Below, piece after piece: positions 24,529-32,243 of a DNA stretch of 34,354 bases (its first letter is position 1; every line of letters begins with the position of its first letter). Made by a program: the position numbers and the translations under genes. The DNA comes from an uncultured Lutibacter sp. (GTDB lineage: Bacteria; Bacteroidota; Bacteroidia; Flavobacteriales; Flavobacteriaceae): contig NZ_CALAEQ010000001.1 of the NCBI RefSeq assembly GCF_937891065.1, forward strand, positions 1 through 34,354, given 5' to 3'. Below the pieces are notes generated by a model. It did no database searches, was not told the origin of the DNA, and was given only the letters and a program-made list of their open reading frames with translations.

Positions 24529-25356
24529 TTAAATTTGAGCTTTTGTTTTGCGAAACATAAAATACAATCCAACTAAAATTAGTGGCAAACTTAGCATTTG
24601 ACCTGTATTTAATCCTAAAATCCAATTTTCACCACCTTCAACTTGTTTTTCTTTAAAGAATTCAACTAAAAATCTAGCTGTCCAAAGTAACACAAAAAAT
24701 AGTCCGAAAATGTAACCTGATTTTTGCTTCTTATCAGTTTTCCAATATGTAAACCATAGAATAATAAAAATTACTAAATAACTAATTGCCTCATATAGTT
24801 GTGCTGGGTGACGCGGAAAATCTTCACCTAACTTTTTAAATACAAAACCAAAATCAGAATTTGTAGGTTTTCCAATAATTTCAGAATTCATTAAATTGCC
24901 TAATCTTACAAACATTGCACCTATAGCAACTGGTACAACAATTCTATCTAAAATAAATAGCATTGGTTTTTTAAGTACTTTTTTGCTAAATAAATACATC
25001 GCAATTATGACTCCTATTGCAGCTCCGTGACTAGCTAAACCAGCGAAACCGGTAAATTCAAATTTTGGGGAGAATCTAAATGGTAATAATACTTCTAATG
25101 GTTTTTCTATTAAAAACTGTGGGTCGTAAAATAAAAAATGTCCTAGCCTTGCTCCTATTAATATGGAAATAACTGAATATATAAATAATGAATCTAGCTT
25201 TTCTAAAGATATCTTTTCATTAATAAATATCTTCTTCATTAAATACAAGCCTAACATAAAAGCAATCACAAACATTAAACTATAATATCTTATGGCAACA
25301 GGTCCTAATTTAAATAATATAGGTGAAGGATTCCAGTCTATTTGAAGTAACATCAT
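24529..25356 (-). CDS. lgt: prolipoprotein diacylglyceryl transferase
   Basis: 275 residues with seven membrane helices. It transfers diacylglycerol from phosphatidylglycerol to the lipobox cysteine of preprolipoproteins, the first step of lipoprotein maturation. Key blocks: GARLGHFLFYDP at 68-79, His110 in GLASHGAAIG (E. coli His103), Arg151 in VRLGNLMNSEI (E. coli Arg143), and HPAQLYEA at 183-190. Start at MM; either Met is possible. It lies 90 bases downstream of yidD on the same strand. The window has several lipoproteins that depend on it (351, 14622). Confidence 0.95.
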   Translation of the reverse strand: MMLLQIDWNPSPILFKLGPVAIRYYSLMFVIAFMLGLYLMKKIFINEKISLEKLDSLFIYSVISILIGARLGHFLFYDPQFLIEKPLEVLLPFRFSPKFEFTGFAGLASHGAAIGVIIAMYLFSKKVLKKPMLFILDRIVVPVAIGAMFVRLGNLMNSEIIGKPTNSDFGFVFKKLGEDFPRHPAQLYEAISYLVIFIILWFTYWKTDKKQKSGYIFGLFFVLLWTARFLVEFFKEKQVEGGENWILGLNTGQMLSLPLILVGLYFMFRKTKAQI

Positions 25357-25445
25357 TGTTTTTATATTTAGTTGTTGAATTGCTAATTTATTTATTCAGT
25401 TTTAAAAAGAAACTAAATTTACGTTAATATTTATAATTATTTTTT

Positions 25446-25706
25446 TTACTTCGAACCATTAGTCTTTTCATCCTTTTCAGGAACTGGATCATAACCACTT
25501 CCACCCCAAGGATGGCAGCTCAAAATTCTTTTAACAGCTAATTTTCCACCTTTTAAAAATCCATATTTTTGCAATGCTTCAAGTGTGTAACTGGAACAAG
25601 TTGGTGAATATCTACAACTTGATGGTGTATAAGGCGAAATAGCCGCTTGGTAAAATCTAACCAACCAAATAAAAGGAATTGCTAATATTTTAGTTATTTT
25701 ATTCAA
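25446..25706 (-). CDS. yidD: membrane protein insertion efficiency factor YidD
   Basis: 86 residues. It carries the YidD pattern [28 protein letters not shown], followed by [26 protein letters not shown]. Three cysteines (CRYSPTCS..C) and an amphipathic N-terminal helix are conserved in the family. It is thought to work near YidC at the inner membrane to promote insertion of membrane proteins. The start ATG overlaps the cysS stop by four bases (ATGA type), so it is translationally coupled to cysS. Confidence 0.94.
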   Translation of the reverse strand: MNKITKILAIPFIWLVRFYQAAISPYTPSSCRYSPTCSSYTLEALQKYGFLKGGKLAVKRILSCHPWGGSGYDPVPEKDEKTNGSK

Positions 25707-27175
25707 TTTACCGAAAAAGTTGTTCCCTCTTTTCCATCTTTTAATTGAATTCCTAAAGAAGACAGTTCATCTCTAATTTTATCAGACAATGCCCAATCTT
25801 TATTGTCACGAGCATCTTTTCTCATGTTTATAAGCATCTCCACAACACCGCTAATTTTATCTGTGCTGTTTTGCTTTACTTCATTTTGCAACCCTAAAAC
25901 CTCAAAAACAAACATGTGAATTGTAGATTTAAATTCTTCTAAATCTTCAGCTGTTAATGTTTCCTTTTTTTCAATTAGTAAATTCACATATTTTACAGCT
26001 TCAAACAATTGTGCAATTAAAACCGGACTATTAAAATCGTCGTTCATTGCATCGTAACATTTTTGTTTCCAAGCTTTAATATCAATAGTTGATGTTGCAG
26101 CAACTTCAATTTTATCTAGTTTATTTATTGCTTCAATTAATTTTAAATATCCTTTTTCTGAAGCTTCTAAACCTGCACTTGTAAAATCTAAGATACTTCT
26201 GTAATTAGCTTGAAACATAAAAAACCGAGTAGCGCTAGGTGAAAATGGTTTATTTAAAATTTTATTTTCTCCAGTAAATATTTCATTTGGTAAAATATAA
26301 TTTCCAGTTGATTTAGACATTTTTTGACCGTTTAAAATCAACATATTTGCATGCATCCAATAATTTACTGGATGTACGTGATTATTCACATTAGACTGTG
26401 CTATTTCACATTCATGATGTGGAAATTTTAAATCCATTCCTCCTCCATGAATATCAAAAGTCTTTCCTAAATATTTAGTACTCATAGCACTACATTCTAA
26501 ATGCCAACCAGGAAAACCATCACTCCAAGGTGAAGGCCAACGCATAATGTGACTTTCATCAGCCTTTTTCCAAAGTGCAAAATCTTGTGGATTTTTCTTT
26601 TCAGATTGCCCATCTAGTGAACGTGTATTTTCAATAGTGTCCTCAACATTTCTACCTGAAAGGATTCCGTAATTTTCTGTTTCGTTGTACTTTAATACAT
26701 CAAAATAAACCGAACCATTAATTTCATATGCCATTCCTTTAGCAAGTATGTCCTTAATAATTTCAATTTGCTCTATAATATGGCCTGTGGCTGTTGGCTC
26801 AATACTTGGTGGTAAAAAATTTAATTTCTGAAGAATTGTATGAAAATCTACAGTATATTTTTGTACAACTTCCATTGGCTCAATTTTTTCTAATCGAGCT
26901 TTTGTAGATATTTTATCTTCGGAATCATCATCCGTTAAATGCCCAGCATCCGTAATATTACGAACATATCTAACTTTATATCCTAAATGTTTTAAATAAC
27001 GAAAAATCAAATCGAAAGACATAAAGGTTCTAACATTTCCTAAATGAACATTGCTATATACGGTAGGACCACAAACGTACATTCCTACATTTCCTTCTAG
27101 AACTGGTTTGAAAATTTCTTTAGATTTACTTAAAGAATTGTATATTTTTAGCTGATTTGTTTTGAATAATTCCAT
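25703..27175 (-). CDS. cysS: cysteinyl-tRNA synthetase
   Basis: 490 residues, normal for class Ia CysRS. It charges tRNA-Cys with cysteine in the cytoplasm. The zinc-binding Cys35 lies in MYVCGPTVY, the HIGH motif is HLGN at 44-47, the second zinc ligands are in HLECSAMS and HHECEIAQS, and the KMSKS loop is at 285-289 ([10 protein letters not shown]). The C-terminal helical anticodon domain is complete. The ATG at 27173-27175 follows a possible TATCTTTA box. The stop codon overlaps yidD. Confidence 0.97.
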   Translation of the reverse strand: MELFKTNQLKIYNSLSKSKEIFKPVLEGNVGMYVCGPTVYSNVHLGNVRTFMSFDLIFRYLKHLGYKVRYVRNITDAGHLTDDDSEDKISTKARLEKIEPMEVVQKYTVDFHTILQKLNFLPPSIEPTATGHIIEQIEIIKDILAKGMAYEINGSVYFDVLKYNETENYGILSGRNVEDTIENTRSLDGQSEKKNPQDFALWKKADESHIMRWPSPWSDGFPGWHLECSAMSTKYLGKTFDIHGGGMDLKFPHHECEIAQSNVNNHVHPVNYWMHANMLILNGQKMSKSTGNYILPNEIFTGENKILNKPFSPSATRFFMFQANYRSILDFTSAGLEASEKGYLKLIEAINKLDKIEVAATSTIDIKAWKQKCYDAMNDDFNSPVLIAQLFEAVKYVNLLIEKKETLTAEDLEEFKSTIHMFVFEVLGLQNEVKQNSTDKISGVVEMLINMRKDARDNKDWALSDKIRDELSSLGIQLKDGKEGTTFSVN

Positions 27176-27234
27176 TATTTGTAGCTTGTTTTTGAATTTG
27201 TAAAGATAAAAACAAAATCTTAATGGAAAAATTT

Positions 27235-27258
27235 AAACTACAATGGATTTTGTAGTTT
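27235..27258 (-). terminator. intrinsic terminator of the ECF operon
   Basis: AAACTACAA, a 6-base loop and TTGTAGTTT form a perfect 9-base-pair hairpin between the end of the DUF4097 gene (27282) and cysS. On the minus strand it is followed by AAATTTTT; on the plus strand a T-run also follows, so it may work both ways. Confidence 0.7.
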
Positions 27259-27281
27259 TTAAAATGAAGTAAATAGTATTA

Positions 27282-28778
27282 TTAATTTAATTTAACTGTG
27301 CTGTAAACACTCGTTACAAACAATTGATTTAAAGAATCTTTATCACCAAAAAAACCTTGTACTTTGTCTACACCATTAATTTCATTTTTAGAAGATTTAT
27401 TTAATACATCTTTTATAAAAATTGGTGATTTTTTTCCATTAATTATATATGTAAAATTAGCTTTAGAGAAATTAAAATCTCCTTTTGCATAATCTAAAAT
27501 CACATTTAAATTAAGAAATTCTGGTACAATTTCTAACACTTCTAACGAACCAAATTTTTGACTTAATGTAACATCTTTACCCAATTTCTCTATGATTACA
27601 TCGGATGAATTTGCAAATAAATTAATATTTTCAAATGTTCCAAACGTAGCGTTTGGAACATTTTTCAATGTAATATTACCTGAATTTATTGAGTTTATAA
27701 CTACTGAAGAATTAGAAAATTTTAACTCATTTTTGGCTCCTACAATATCACCTCCGGTAAAATTACCATACGATACATTTGAAGACATTTTAGTATTAGA
27801 ATTTGGAATATTTAATTTTCCATGTTTCACATTTAAATCAAAAGCTGCTTTTTTAGGAACTTTAATTTTTATGTATTTTTTTATTTTAATTGTTGAATTT
27901 TTATCATTATTAAAATTAAAGTAAACATTTTCACTGTGATTTGTAATAGATTCAAATTTCCCTTCTTCTTTCATTTTCTTAATTAATTCCATTGCCATTT
28001 TACTAGCTTCCTTAGCTTCTAGAATCTGGATTTTAAATTCTGATTTATTTTCAAGCATTTCTTTTTTAACTTCTTCACTTATTCGTTTGGCTTCTTCCAT
28101 ATTATGCTTAAACTCTTCAGAATTTCTAAGCTCTTTCATTTCTATTGCCATTTCTTTGGAAGCTTTTTTAAACTCTTCCATTCTCTTTTTATATTCATCA
28201 GAATTCATAACCGAATCGTGTCTTTTTTTCCAATCGCTATTTTTAAATTTCTCAACTTGCATAGCAACCTTCGCTTTATAACCTTTTAAATAAGATGAGT
28301 CATTTTTATAAGCATCATAATCAAAATCTTCAATTTTAATTTCTGCTATTTCTGGCATTTCAAAATGAGGGATATCAAAGTTAGGAAATTCTATATCCGA
28401 TATTTCAAAATGGGGTATTTCAATATCCATATCAGGGAAATCAAAATCGAAATCTCCATCAAACTCAAAAACATTATAATTTGATAATGAATTTATTTTA
28501 ACGAGGTTTTTGTTTCCCAAAGCTTCAAATTTCCAATTTTTTAATATTTTTTCTGCTTCGCTTTTACTAGCCCCTTCAACTTCCATTACGGCTTCAACAG
28601 AAACTTCATTTCTATTCCAAGTTTCAATATTAACATCCGTATGAGCAGCATTAATAACAAGTGTGACATCAGAATTAACTTTGAAATTTTCACTTATTTT
28701 TTTATCAAACTTTTGAGCTTCAACACTTACAGATAACAGTAGTAATAAGCTAACTATTTTATACTTGATTGTTTTCAT
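27282..28778 (-). CDS. secreted DUF4097-like (head GIN-type) protein with coiled-coil insertion
   Basis: 498 residues, with a Sec signal peptide (about 1-21, cut after VEAQ). Residues about 30-100 and about 290-498 look like the beta-rich adhesin domain DUF4097 (NSDVTLVINAAHTDVNIETW; later KHGKLNIPNSN, VSYGNFTGGDI, SGNITLKNV, FGSLEVLEI). They are separated by an unusual insertion: a proline-spaced acidic-aromatic stretch at 104-154 (for example FPNFDIPHFEMP) and a long charged helix at about 160-275, probably a coiled coil. It is the last gene of an ECF sigma/anti-sigma operon and its start overlaps the anti-sigma gene by 20 bases. It may be the stress-response output or sensor. Confidence 0.8.
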   Translation of the reverse strand: MKTIKYKIVSLLLLLSVSVEAQKFDKKISENFKVNSDVTLVINAAHTDVNIETWNRNEVSVEAVMEVEGASKSEAEKILKNWKFEALGNKNLVKINSLSNYNVFEFDGDFDFDFPDMDIEIPHFEISDIEFPNFDIPHFEMPEIAEIKIEDFDYDAYKNDSSYLKGYKAKVAMQVEKFKNSDWKKRHDSVMNSDEYKKRMEEFKKASKEMAIEMKELRNSEEFKHNMEEAKRISEEVKKEMLENKSEFKIQILEAKEASKMAMELIKKMKEEGKFESITNHSENVYFNFNNDKNSTIKIKKYIKIKVPKKAAFDLNVKHGKLNIPNSNTKMSSNVSYGNFTGGDIVGAKNELKFSNSSVVINSINSGNITLKNVPNATFGTFENINLFANSSDVIIEKLGKDVTLSQKFGSLEVLEIVPEFLNLNVILDYAKGDFNFSKANFTYIINGKKSPIFIKDVLNKSSKNEINGVDKVQGFFGDKDSLNQLFVTSVYSTVKLN

Positions 28779-29316
28779 TTTCTATGTTATTTAGATTTTT
28801 TAATTCGTTTAATTGCTCTTTTAATTGATACAGTAATTTCAAACGTAATTGCAAATTATCAATTAAAGCATTAATTGTTTTTTCATTCAATCCTTCATTA
28901 TTTAGTTCAACAGTAAGTAATTTATATTCACTTGTTAATTCACCTATTTTCTCTAAATAACCATCTAATAATTCTTTATTTTCAGGGTTTTCTTGAAGGT
29001 TTGAAATTTCAGTATTTATACTTGCTAAATAATAATTTTCAATATTTTTTAATTCAGGAGAAATACTTCCTAAGCTTTCAATTTTAGCTGTTTCAGTAAT
29101 GTTTTGAACTGTGTTGTTTGAAAAATAAAAAATTGATGAACCCAAACCTATAATAACCAAAAATGAAGCTGCAATTCTTAAAAACTGACTATTGTTCTTT
29201 TTAGTGTCATGAAATTCCTTTTGTAACCTTACTTCAAAATTCTTTCTATGATTTTTTGAAAGTTCTCTTACTTGCATCGGTTCATTTTTTAATAATTCTC
29301 TTAAATCTTTAGGCAT
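28759..29316 (-). CDS. single-pass membrane protein, probable anti-sigma factor
   Basis: 185 residues. The cytoplasmic N-terminus (about 1-46) is basic and helical, there is one membrane helix at 47-66 (LRIAASFLVIIGLGSSIFYF), and a helical, acidic periplasmic part follows (about 75-185). No zinc-binding HxxxCxxC motif is present, so it is not a classical ZAS anti-sigma factor. The call rests on the layout and on its position: its start overlaps the ECF sigma gene by 8 bases and its end overlaps the DUF4097 gene by 20. Similar proteins take this place in many Flavobacteriia. Confidence 0.72.
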   Translation of the reverse strand: MPKDLRELLKNEPMQVRELSKNHRKNFEVRLQKEFHDTKKNNSQFLRIAASFLVIIGLGSSIFYFSNNTVQNITETAKIESLGSISPELKNIENYYLASINTEISNLQENPENKELLDGYLEKIGELTSEYKLLTVELNNEGLNEKTINALIDNLQLRLKLLYQLKEQLNELKNLNNIENENNQV

Positions 29317-29857
29317 AATTATATTGTTTTAATTGACCTTTTAATTTGTTTTTTCCTCTCATTAACTGTGATCTAGATGTAACTTCAGTTATGTTTAAAA
29401 CTTTTGCGATTTCTTGATGGTCAAACCCTTCAATTAAATACAAGTTTAAAACCACTTTGTATTTTTCAGGTAAACTATTAATGGCTGAAGTCACTATATC
29501 AATATTAACTTTTTCATTTACCGCCCAATCATCATTATCTACAATTGCTAATTGCTTCTCTTCAATTGAAACCAACTCTATCTTTTTCTTTTTCAAATAA
29601 TCAATGCATTGATTAATTACGATTTTTTTAATCCAGGCGCCTATAGTAACTTCACCTTTAAAGCCATTAATATTTTTAAAAACTTTTATAAATGCATCTT
29701 GCATCATATCTTCAGCTACAAAGCTATCCCTAACATATCTCTGTGCTATTATGAACATTGCTTGGCAATACATATCATACAATTGCATCTGAGCCTTTGC
29801 ATTGTTTTGCTTACAATCTTCAACAATTTTATTATTTAAAAAAACAGTTTTACTCAT
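29309..29857 (-). CDS. ECF-type RNA polymerase sigma factor
   Basis: 182 residues. The sigma-2 region lies at about 10-95 (YRQ-like QLYDMYCQAMFIIAQRYV, VAEDMMQDAFIKVFKNI, IGAWIKKIVINQCIDYLKKKK). The sigma-4 region at about 120-180 has the helix-turn-helix HQEIAKVLNITEVTSRSQLMRGKNKL. There is no extra domain. The first gene of a three-gene overlapping operon with a probable membrane anti-sigma factor and a secreted DUF4097 protein. A matching ECF promoter lies just upstream (29883-29905), so it probably controls its own operon. The inducing signal is unknown but, given the partners, is likely at the envelope. Confidence 0.93.
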   Translation of the reverse strand: MSKTVFLNNKIVEDCKQNNAKAQMQLYDMYCQAMFIIAQRYVRDSFVAEDMMQDAFIKVFKNINGFKGEVTIGAWIKKIVINQCIDYLKKKKIELVSIEEKQLAIVDNDDWAVNEKVNIDIVTSAINSLPEKYKVVLNLYLIEGFDHQEIAKVLNITEVTSRSQLMRGKNKLKGQLKQYNYA

Positions 29858-29882
29858 TCACTTGGTTACTTCTATTTACAAA

Positions 29883-29905
29883 GACGAAACATTATTTTAA
29901 GTGTT
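29883..29905 (-). promoter_or_regulatory. ECF-type promoter of the sigma-factor operon
   Basis: On the minus strand TGCAACAC is followed by TTTCGTCTTTG, that is AAC-N16-CGTC, the usual -35/-10 layout of ECF sigma promoters. Transcription would start near 29876, giving a leader of about 20 bases before the ATG at 29857. It implies positive autoregulation. Confidence 0.65.
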
Positions 29906-29993
29906 GCATTTTTATCAAAATAAATATTTTAAATTTACAATAAATTTATTCGAAGGCTTTTATGGTTTAAAAAACCTTAAAAATTACATTAAA

Positions 29994-30001
29994 TACATTT
30001 G
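29994..30001 (+). promoter_or_regulatory. -7 box of the GT2 gene promoter
   Basis: TACATTTG matches TAnnTTTG, 57 bases before the ATG at 30059. It is divergent from the ECF promoter in the 201-base intergenic region; I see nothing else structured in that gap. Confidence 0.5.
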
Positions 30002-30058
30002 AATTTTAAAAGAACCATTTAAAAACGCTAAATCATTGCAAAAACTCTCCAAAAAATA

Positions 30059-30805
30059 ATGTCAAAACAATTTGAATTATGTATTGTTATACCGTGTTAT
30101 AACGAAGAAAAAAGGTTAGATAAGGAACGTATGTTTAGTTTTTTAAAATTAAATAAAAATGTTTTAATCTGCTATGTTAATGATGGCTCAAGTGACAATA
30201 CTATAGGAGTACTTAATGACATAAAAGAAAATTACCCAAATAATGTTGAAGCCATTTCAATAACAGCAAATGTAGGAAAAGCAGAAGCCGTAAGAACCGG
30301 AATATTACATTGTAATACTCATTTTAAACATCCAAAAATAGCTTATTTAGATGCCGATTTAGCAACAACTTTAGAAGAATGTTATGAAATTAGCGAACTT
30401 GTTGAAAATGAAACAATTTTTGCTTTTGGTTCTAGAATAAAAAAAATAGACACTAATATTCAAAGAAAAGGATATCGATTTTTAATTGGACGCATTATTG
30501 CAACATTTATTTCTAGACAGTTAAACCTAGGTGTTTATGATACGCAATGCGGTTGCAAAATATTTAAAACTGATCTTTCTGAAAAAATTTTCACAGAAAA
30601 ATTTATTTCAAAATGGCTATTTGATGTTGAACTATTTCATCGCATAATAAAAATTTATGGTGAAGAAAAAATGTGTAAAATTTCTAAAGAAGTGCCTCTA
30701 AAATCTTGGATAGATTATGACGATTCTAAAGTGAAAATGACCTACTTTTTTAAACTTTGGCTAGATTTATATCACATAAAGAAACATTACAGTCAACTAA
30801 ATTAA
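30059..30805 (+). CDS. GT2 glycosyltransferase, dolichyl/polyprenyl-phosphate sugar synthase-like
   Basis: 248 residues, a GT-A fold without the membrane hairpin seen in some relatives. Motifs: IPCYNEEKRL at 11-20, NDGSSDNT at 41-48, ANVGKAEAVRTGI at 70-82, and the metal-binding LDADLATT with Asp98-Ala-Asp100. A QCGCKIFK block (QCGFKLF-like in dolichyl-phosphate glucosyltransferases such as Alg5) precedes a WLFDVELFHR segment. It probably loads a sugar from a nucleotide donor onto undecaprenyl phosphate at the inner membrane. The gene is 10 bases upstream of an ArnT-like transferase, which uses such lipid-linked donors. Confidence 0.88.
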   Translation: MSKQFELCIVIPCYNEEKRLDKERMFSFLKLNKNVLICYVNDGSSDNTIGVLNDIKENYPNNVEAISITANVGKAEAVRTGILHCNTHFKHPKIAYLDADLATTLEECYEISELVENETIFAFGSRIKKIDTNIQRKGYRFLIGRIIATFISRQLNLGVYDTQCGCKIFKTDLSEKIFTEKFISKWLFDVELFHRIIKIYGEEKMCKISKEVPLKSWIDYDDSKVKMTYFFKLWLDLYHIKKHYSQLN

Positions 30806-30815
30806 AATCCTTAAA

Positions 30816-32219
30816 ATGAAGTTGTTTTCTAAAAAAATCTCGCCTTATTTAATTATCACCGCTGGATTATTACTCTTTAGAGCTTTTATGAATTATGCTG
30901 TTCCTTTAATGGATAAAACTGAAGCACGTTATGCTGAAATTGCCAGAATTATGGCAGAAACCAATAATTGGATTACACCACAAATAGATTATGGTGTACC
31001 TTTTTGGGCAAAACCACCGCTTTCAACTTGGCTTTCAGCACTCAGTTTTGAAATATTTGGCGTGAACGAGTTTGCTGCTAGATTTCCATATTTAATATTT
31101 AGCATTCTCATTATTTTAATTGTTGGAAAATATGCAAAACGTAAAGGTTTAGATTTTTTTATTCCAGCAATGATTCTATTAACAATTCCAGAATTTTTAA
31201 TTCACGCAGGTGTAGTTTCAACCGATACAGCTTTAGCATTTTGTGTTACTTTAGTAATGCTTTCATTTTGGGAAGGAATCCACAACAAAGAACAACATAT
31301 TTGGAAATACCTATTTTTTGTAGGAGTAGGTCTTGGTTTATTAGCTAAAGGTCCTATAATTATTATTTTAACAGGACCACCAATTTTTATTTGGCTTATT
31401 TTAAGCAAGGAGTTTAAAAATTTATGGAAATCATTTCCTTGGTTTTTAGGAGTATTAATTACTGCCCTGGTTGCAGTTCCTTGGTATTACTTAGCTGAGC
31501 AAAAAACACCAGGATTTATTGATTATTTTATTGTTGGGGAACATTTTAAACGTTTTTTAAGTTCTGGATGGCAAGGTGATAAATACGGATTTCCGAAATC
31601 TCAACCTTTTGGAATGATTTGGGTATTTTTAATCGCTTTTGCAATTCCATGGATTATTATTCTAATTAAAAAATTATGGCAAAACAAAACTGAAATTTTC
31701 AAAAACAAATGGGTGCTCTATTTATTTTTATGGTTATTATGGACTCCTTTATTTTTTACAATTTCAAAAAGTTTAATTCACCCATACATACTACCTGTAA
31801 TGGTTCCAATTGCATTATTAATAACACATTTGTGGAAAGATATTTTAAATAGAAAACGAATAATTATTGGTAGTTTACTTTTTCCTACCATTGCTTTACT
31901 ATTTTTTATTGGTATAACAATTAGTGGTAAAAAGGAATTTTATATAAATTCTGACAAGTATTTAATTGAAAATACTTCTAAAAAAAACCTTCCTCTATTT
32001 TATTGGGAAAATAAAAGTTATTCTAGTCAATTTTATACACGAGGTGCTATAAAAGAAGTTAAAAACTCCATGGAATTGCGTAAAATGATTTTAAATAATG
32101 AACCATTTTTAATCATTATTCCTCATAAAAAAATTAAAAACATAAATGAAAAAGAAATTCAAGTTTTAAAGCAGATAGATTCAAATAATAAAAAAGGAAT
32201 GTACATTTTTAGTAATTAA
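30816..32219 (+). CDS. ArnT/PMT-like (GT39/GT83) integral membrane glycosyltransferase
   Basis: 467 residues with about ten or more hydrophobic segments. After the first helix comes the GT-C signature: DKTEARYAEIARIM with the acidic pair expected at the catalytic loop, followed by NWITPQIDYGVPFWAKPPLSTW, as in ArnT. A GLLAKGPI block and AVPWYY follow in mid-sequence. A periplasmic tail of about 90 residues ends the chain. The enzyme should use a polyprenyl-phosphate sugar, presumably made by the GT2 upstream, to decorate lipid A, other glycolipids or proteins on the periplasmic side. The acceptor cannot be predicted. Confidence 0.88.
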   Translation: MKLFSKKISPYLIITAGLLLFRAFMNYAVPLMDKTEARYAEIARIMAETNNWITPQIDYGVPFWAKPPLSTWLSALSFEIFGVNEFAARFPYLIFSILIILIVGKYAKRKGLDFFIPAMILLTIPEFLIHAGVVSTDTALAFCVTLVMLSFWEGIHNKEQHIWKYLFFVGVGLGLLAKGPIIIILTGPPIFIWLILSKEFKNLWKSFPWFLGVLITALVAVPWYYLAEQKTPGFIDYFIVGEHFKRFLSSGWQGDKYGFPKSQPFGMIWVFLIAFAIPWIIILIKKLWQNKTEIFKNKWVLYLFLWLLWTPLFFTISKSLIHPYILPVMVPIALLITHLWKDILNRKRIIIGSLLFPTIALLFFIGITISGKKEFYINSDKYLIENTSKKNLPLFYWENKSYSSQFYTRGAIKEVKNSMELRKMILNNEPFLIIIPHKKIKNINEKEIQVLKQIDSNNKKGMYIFSN

Positions 32220-32243
32220 ATCAGACATTCAATTTTGAAAAGT

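Noticed and set aside
24527-24625. N-terminal extension of the pentapeptide-repeat gene to an ATG at 24625
   Set aside because: These 33 codons lie wholly within or against the lgt coding end, and the translation does not resemble the family; the GTG at 24526 fits better.
27592-28289. Plus-strand frames opposite the DUF4097 gene
   Set aside because: Phe/Ser/Leu-rich mirror images of the coiled-coil and beta repeats; typical antisense artefacts of an AT-rich gene.
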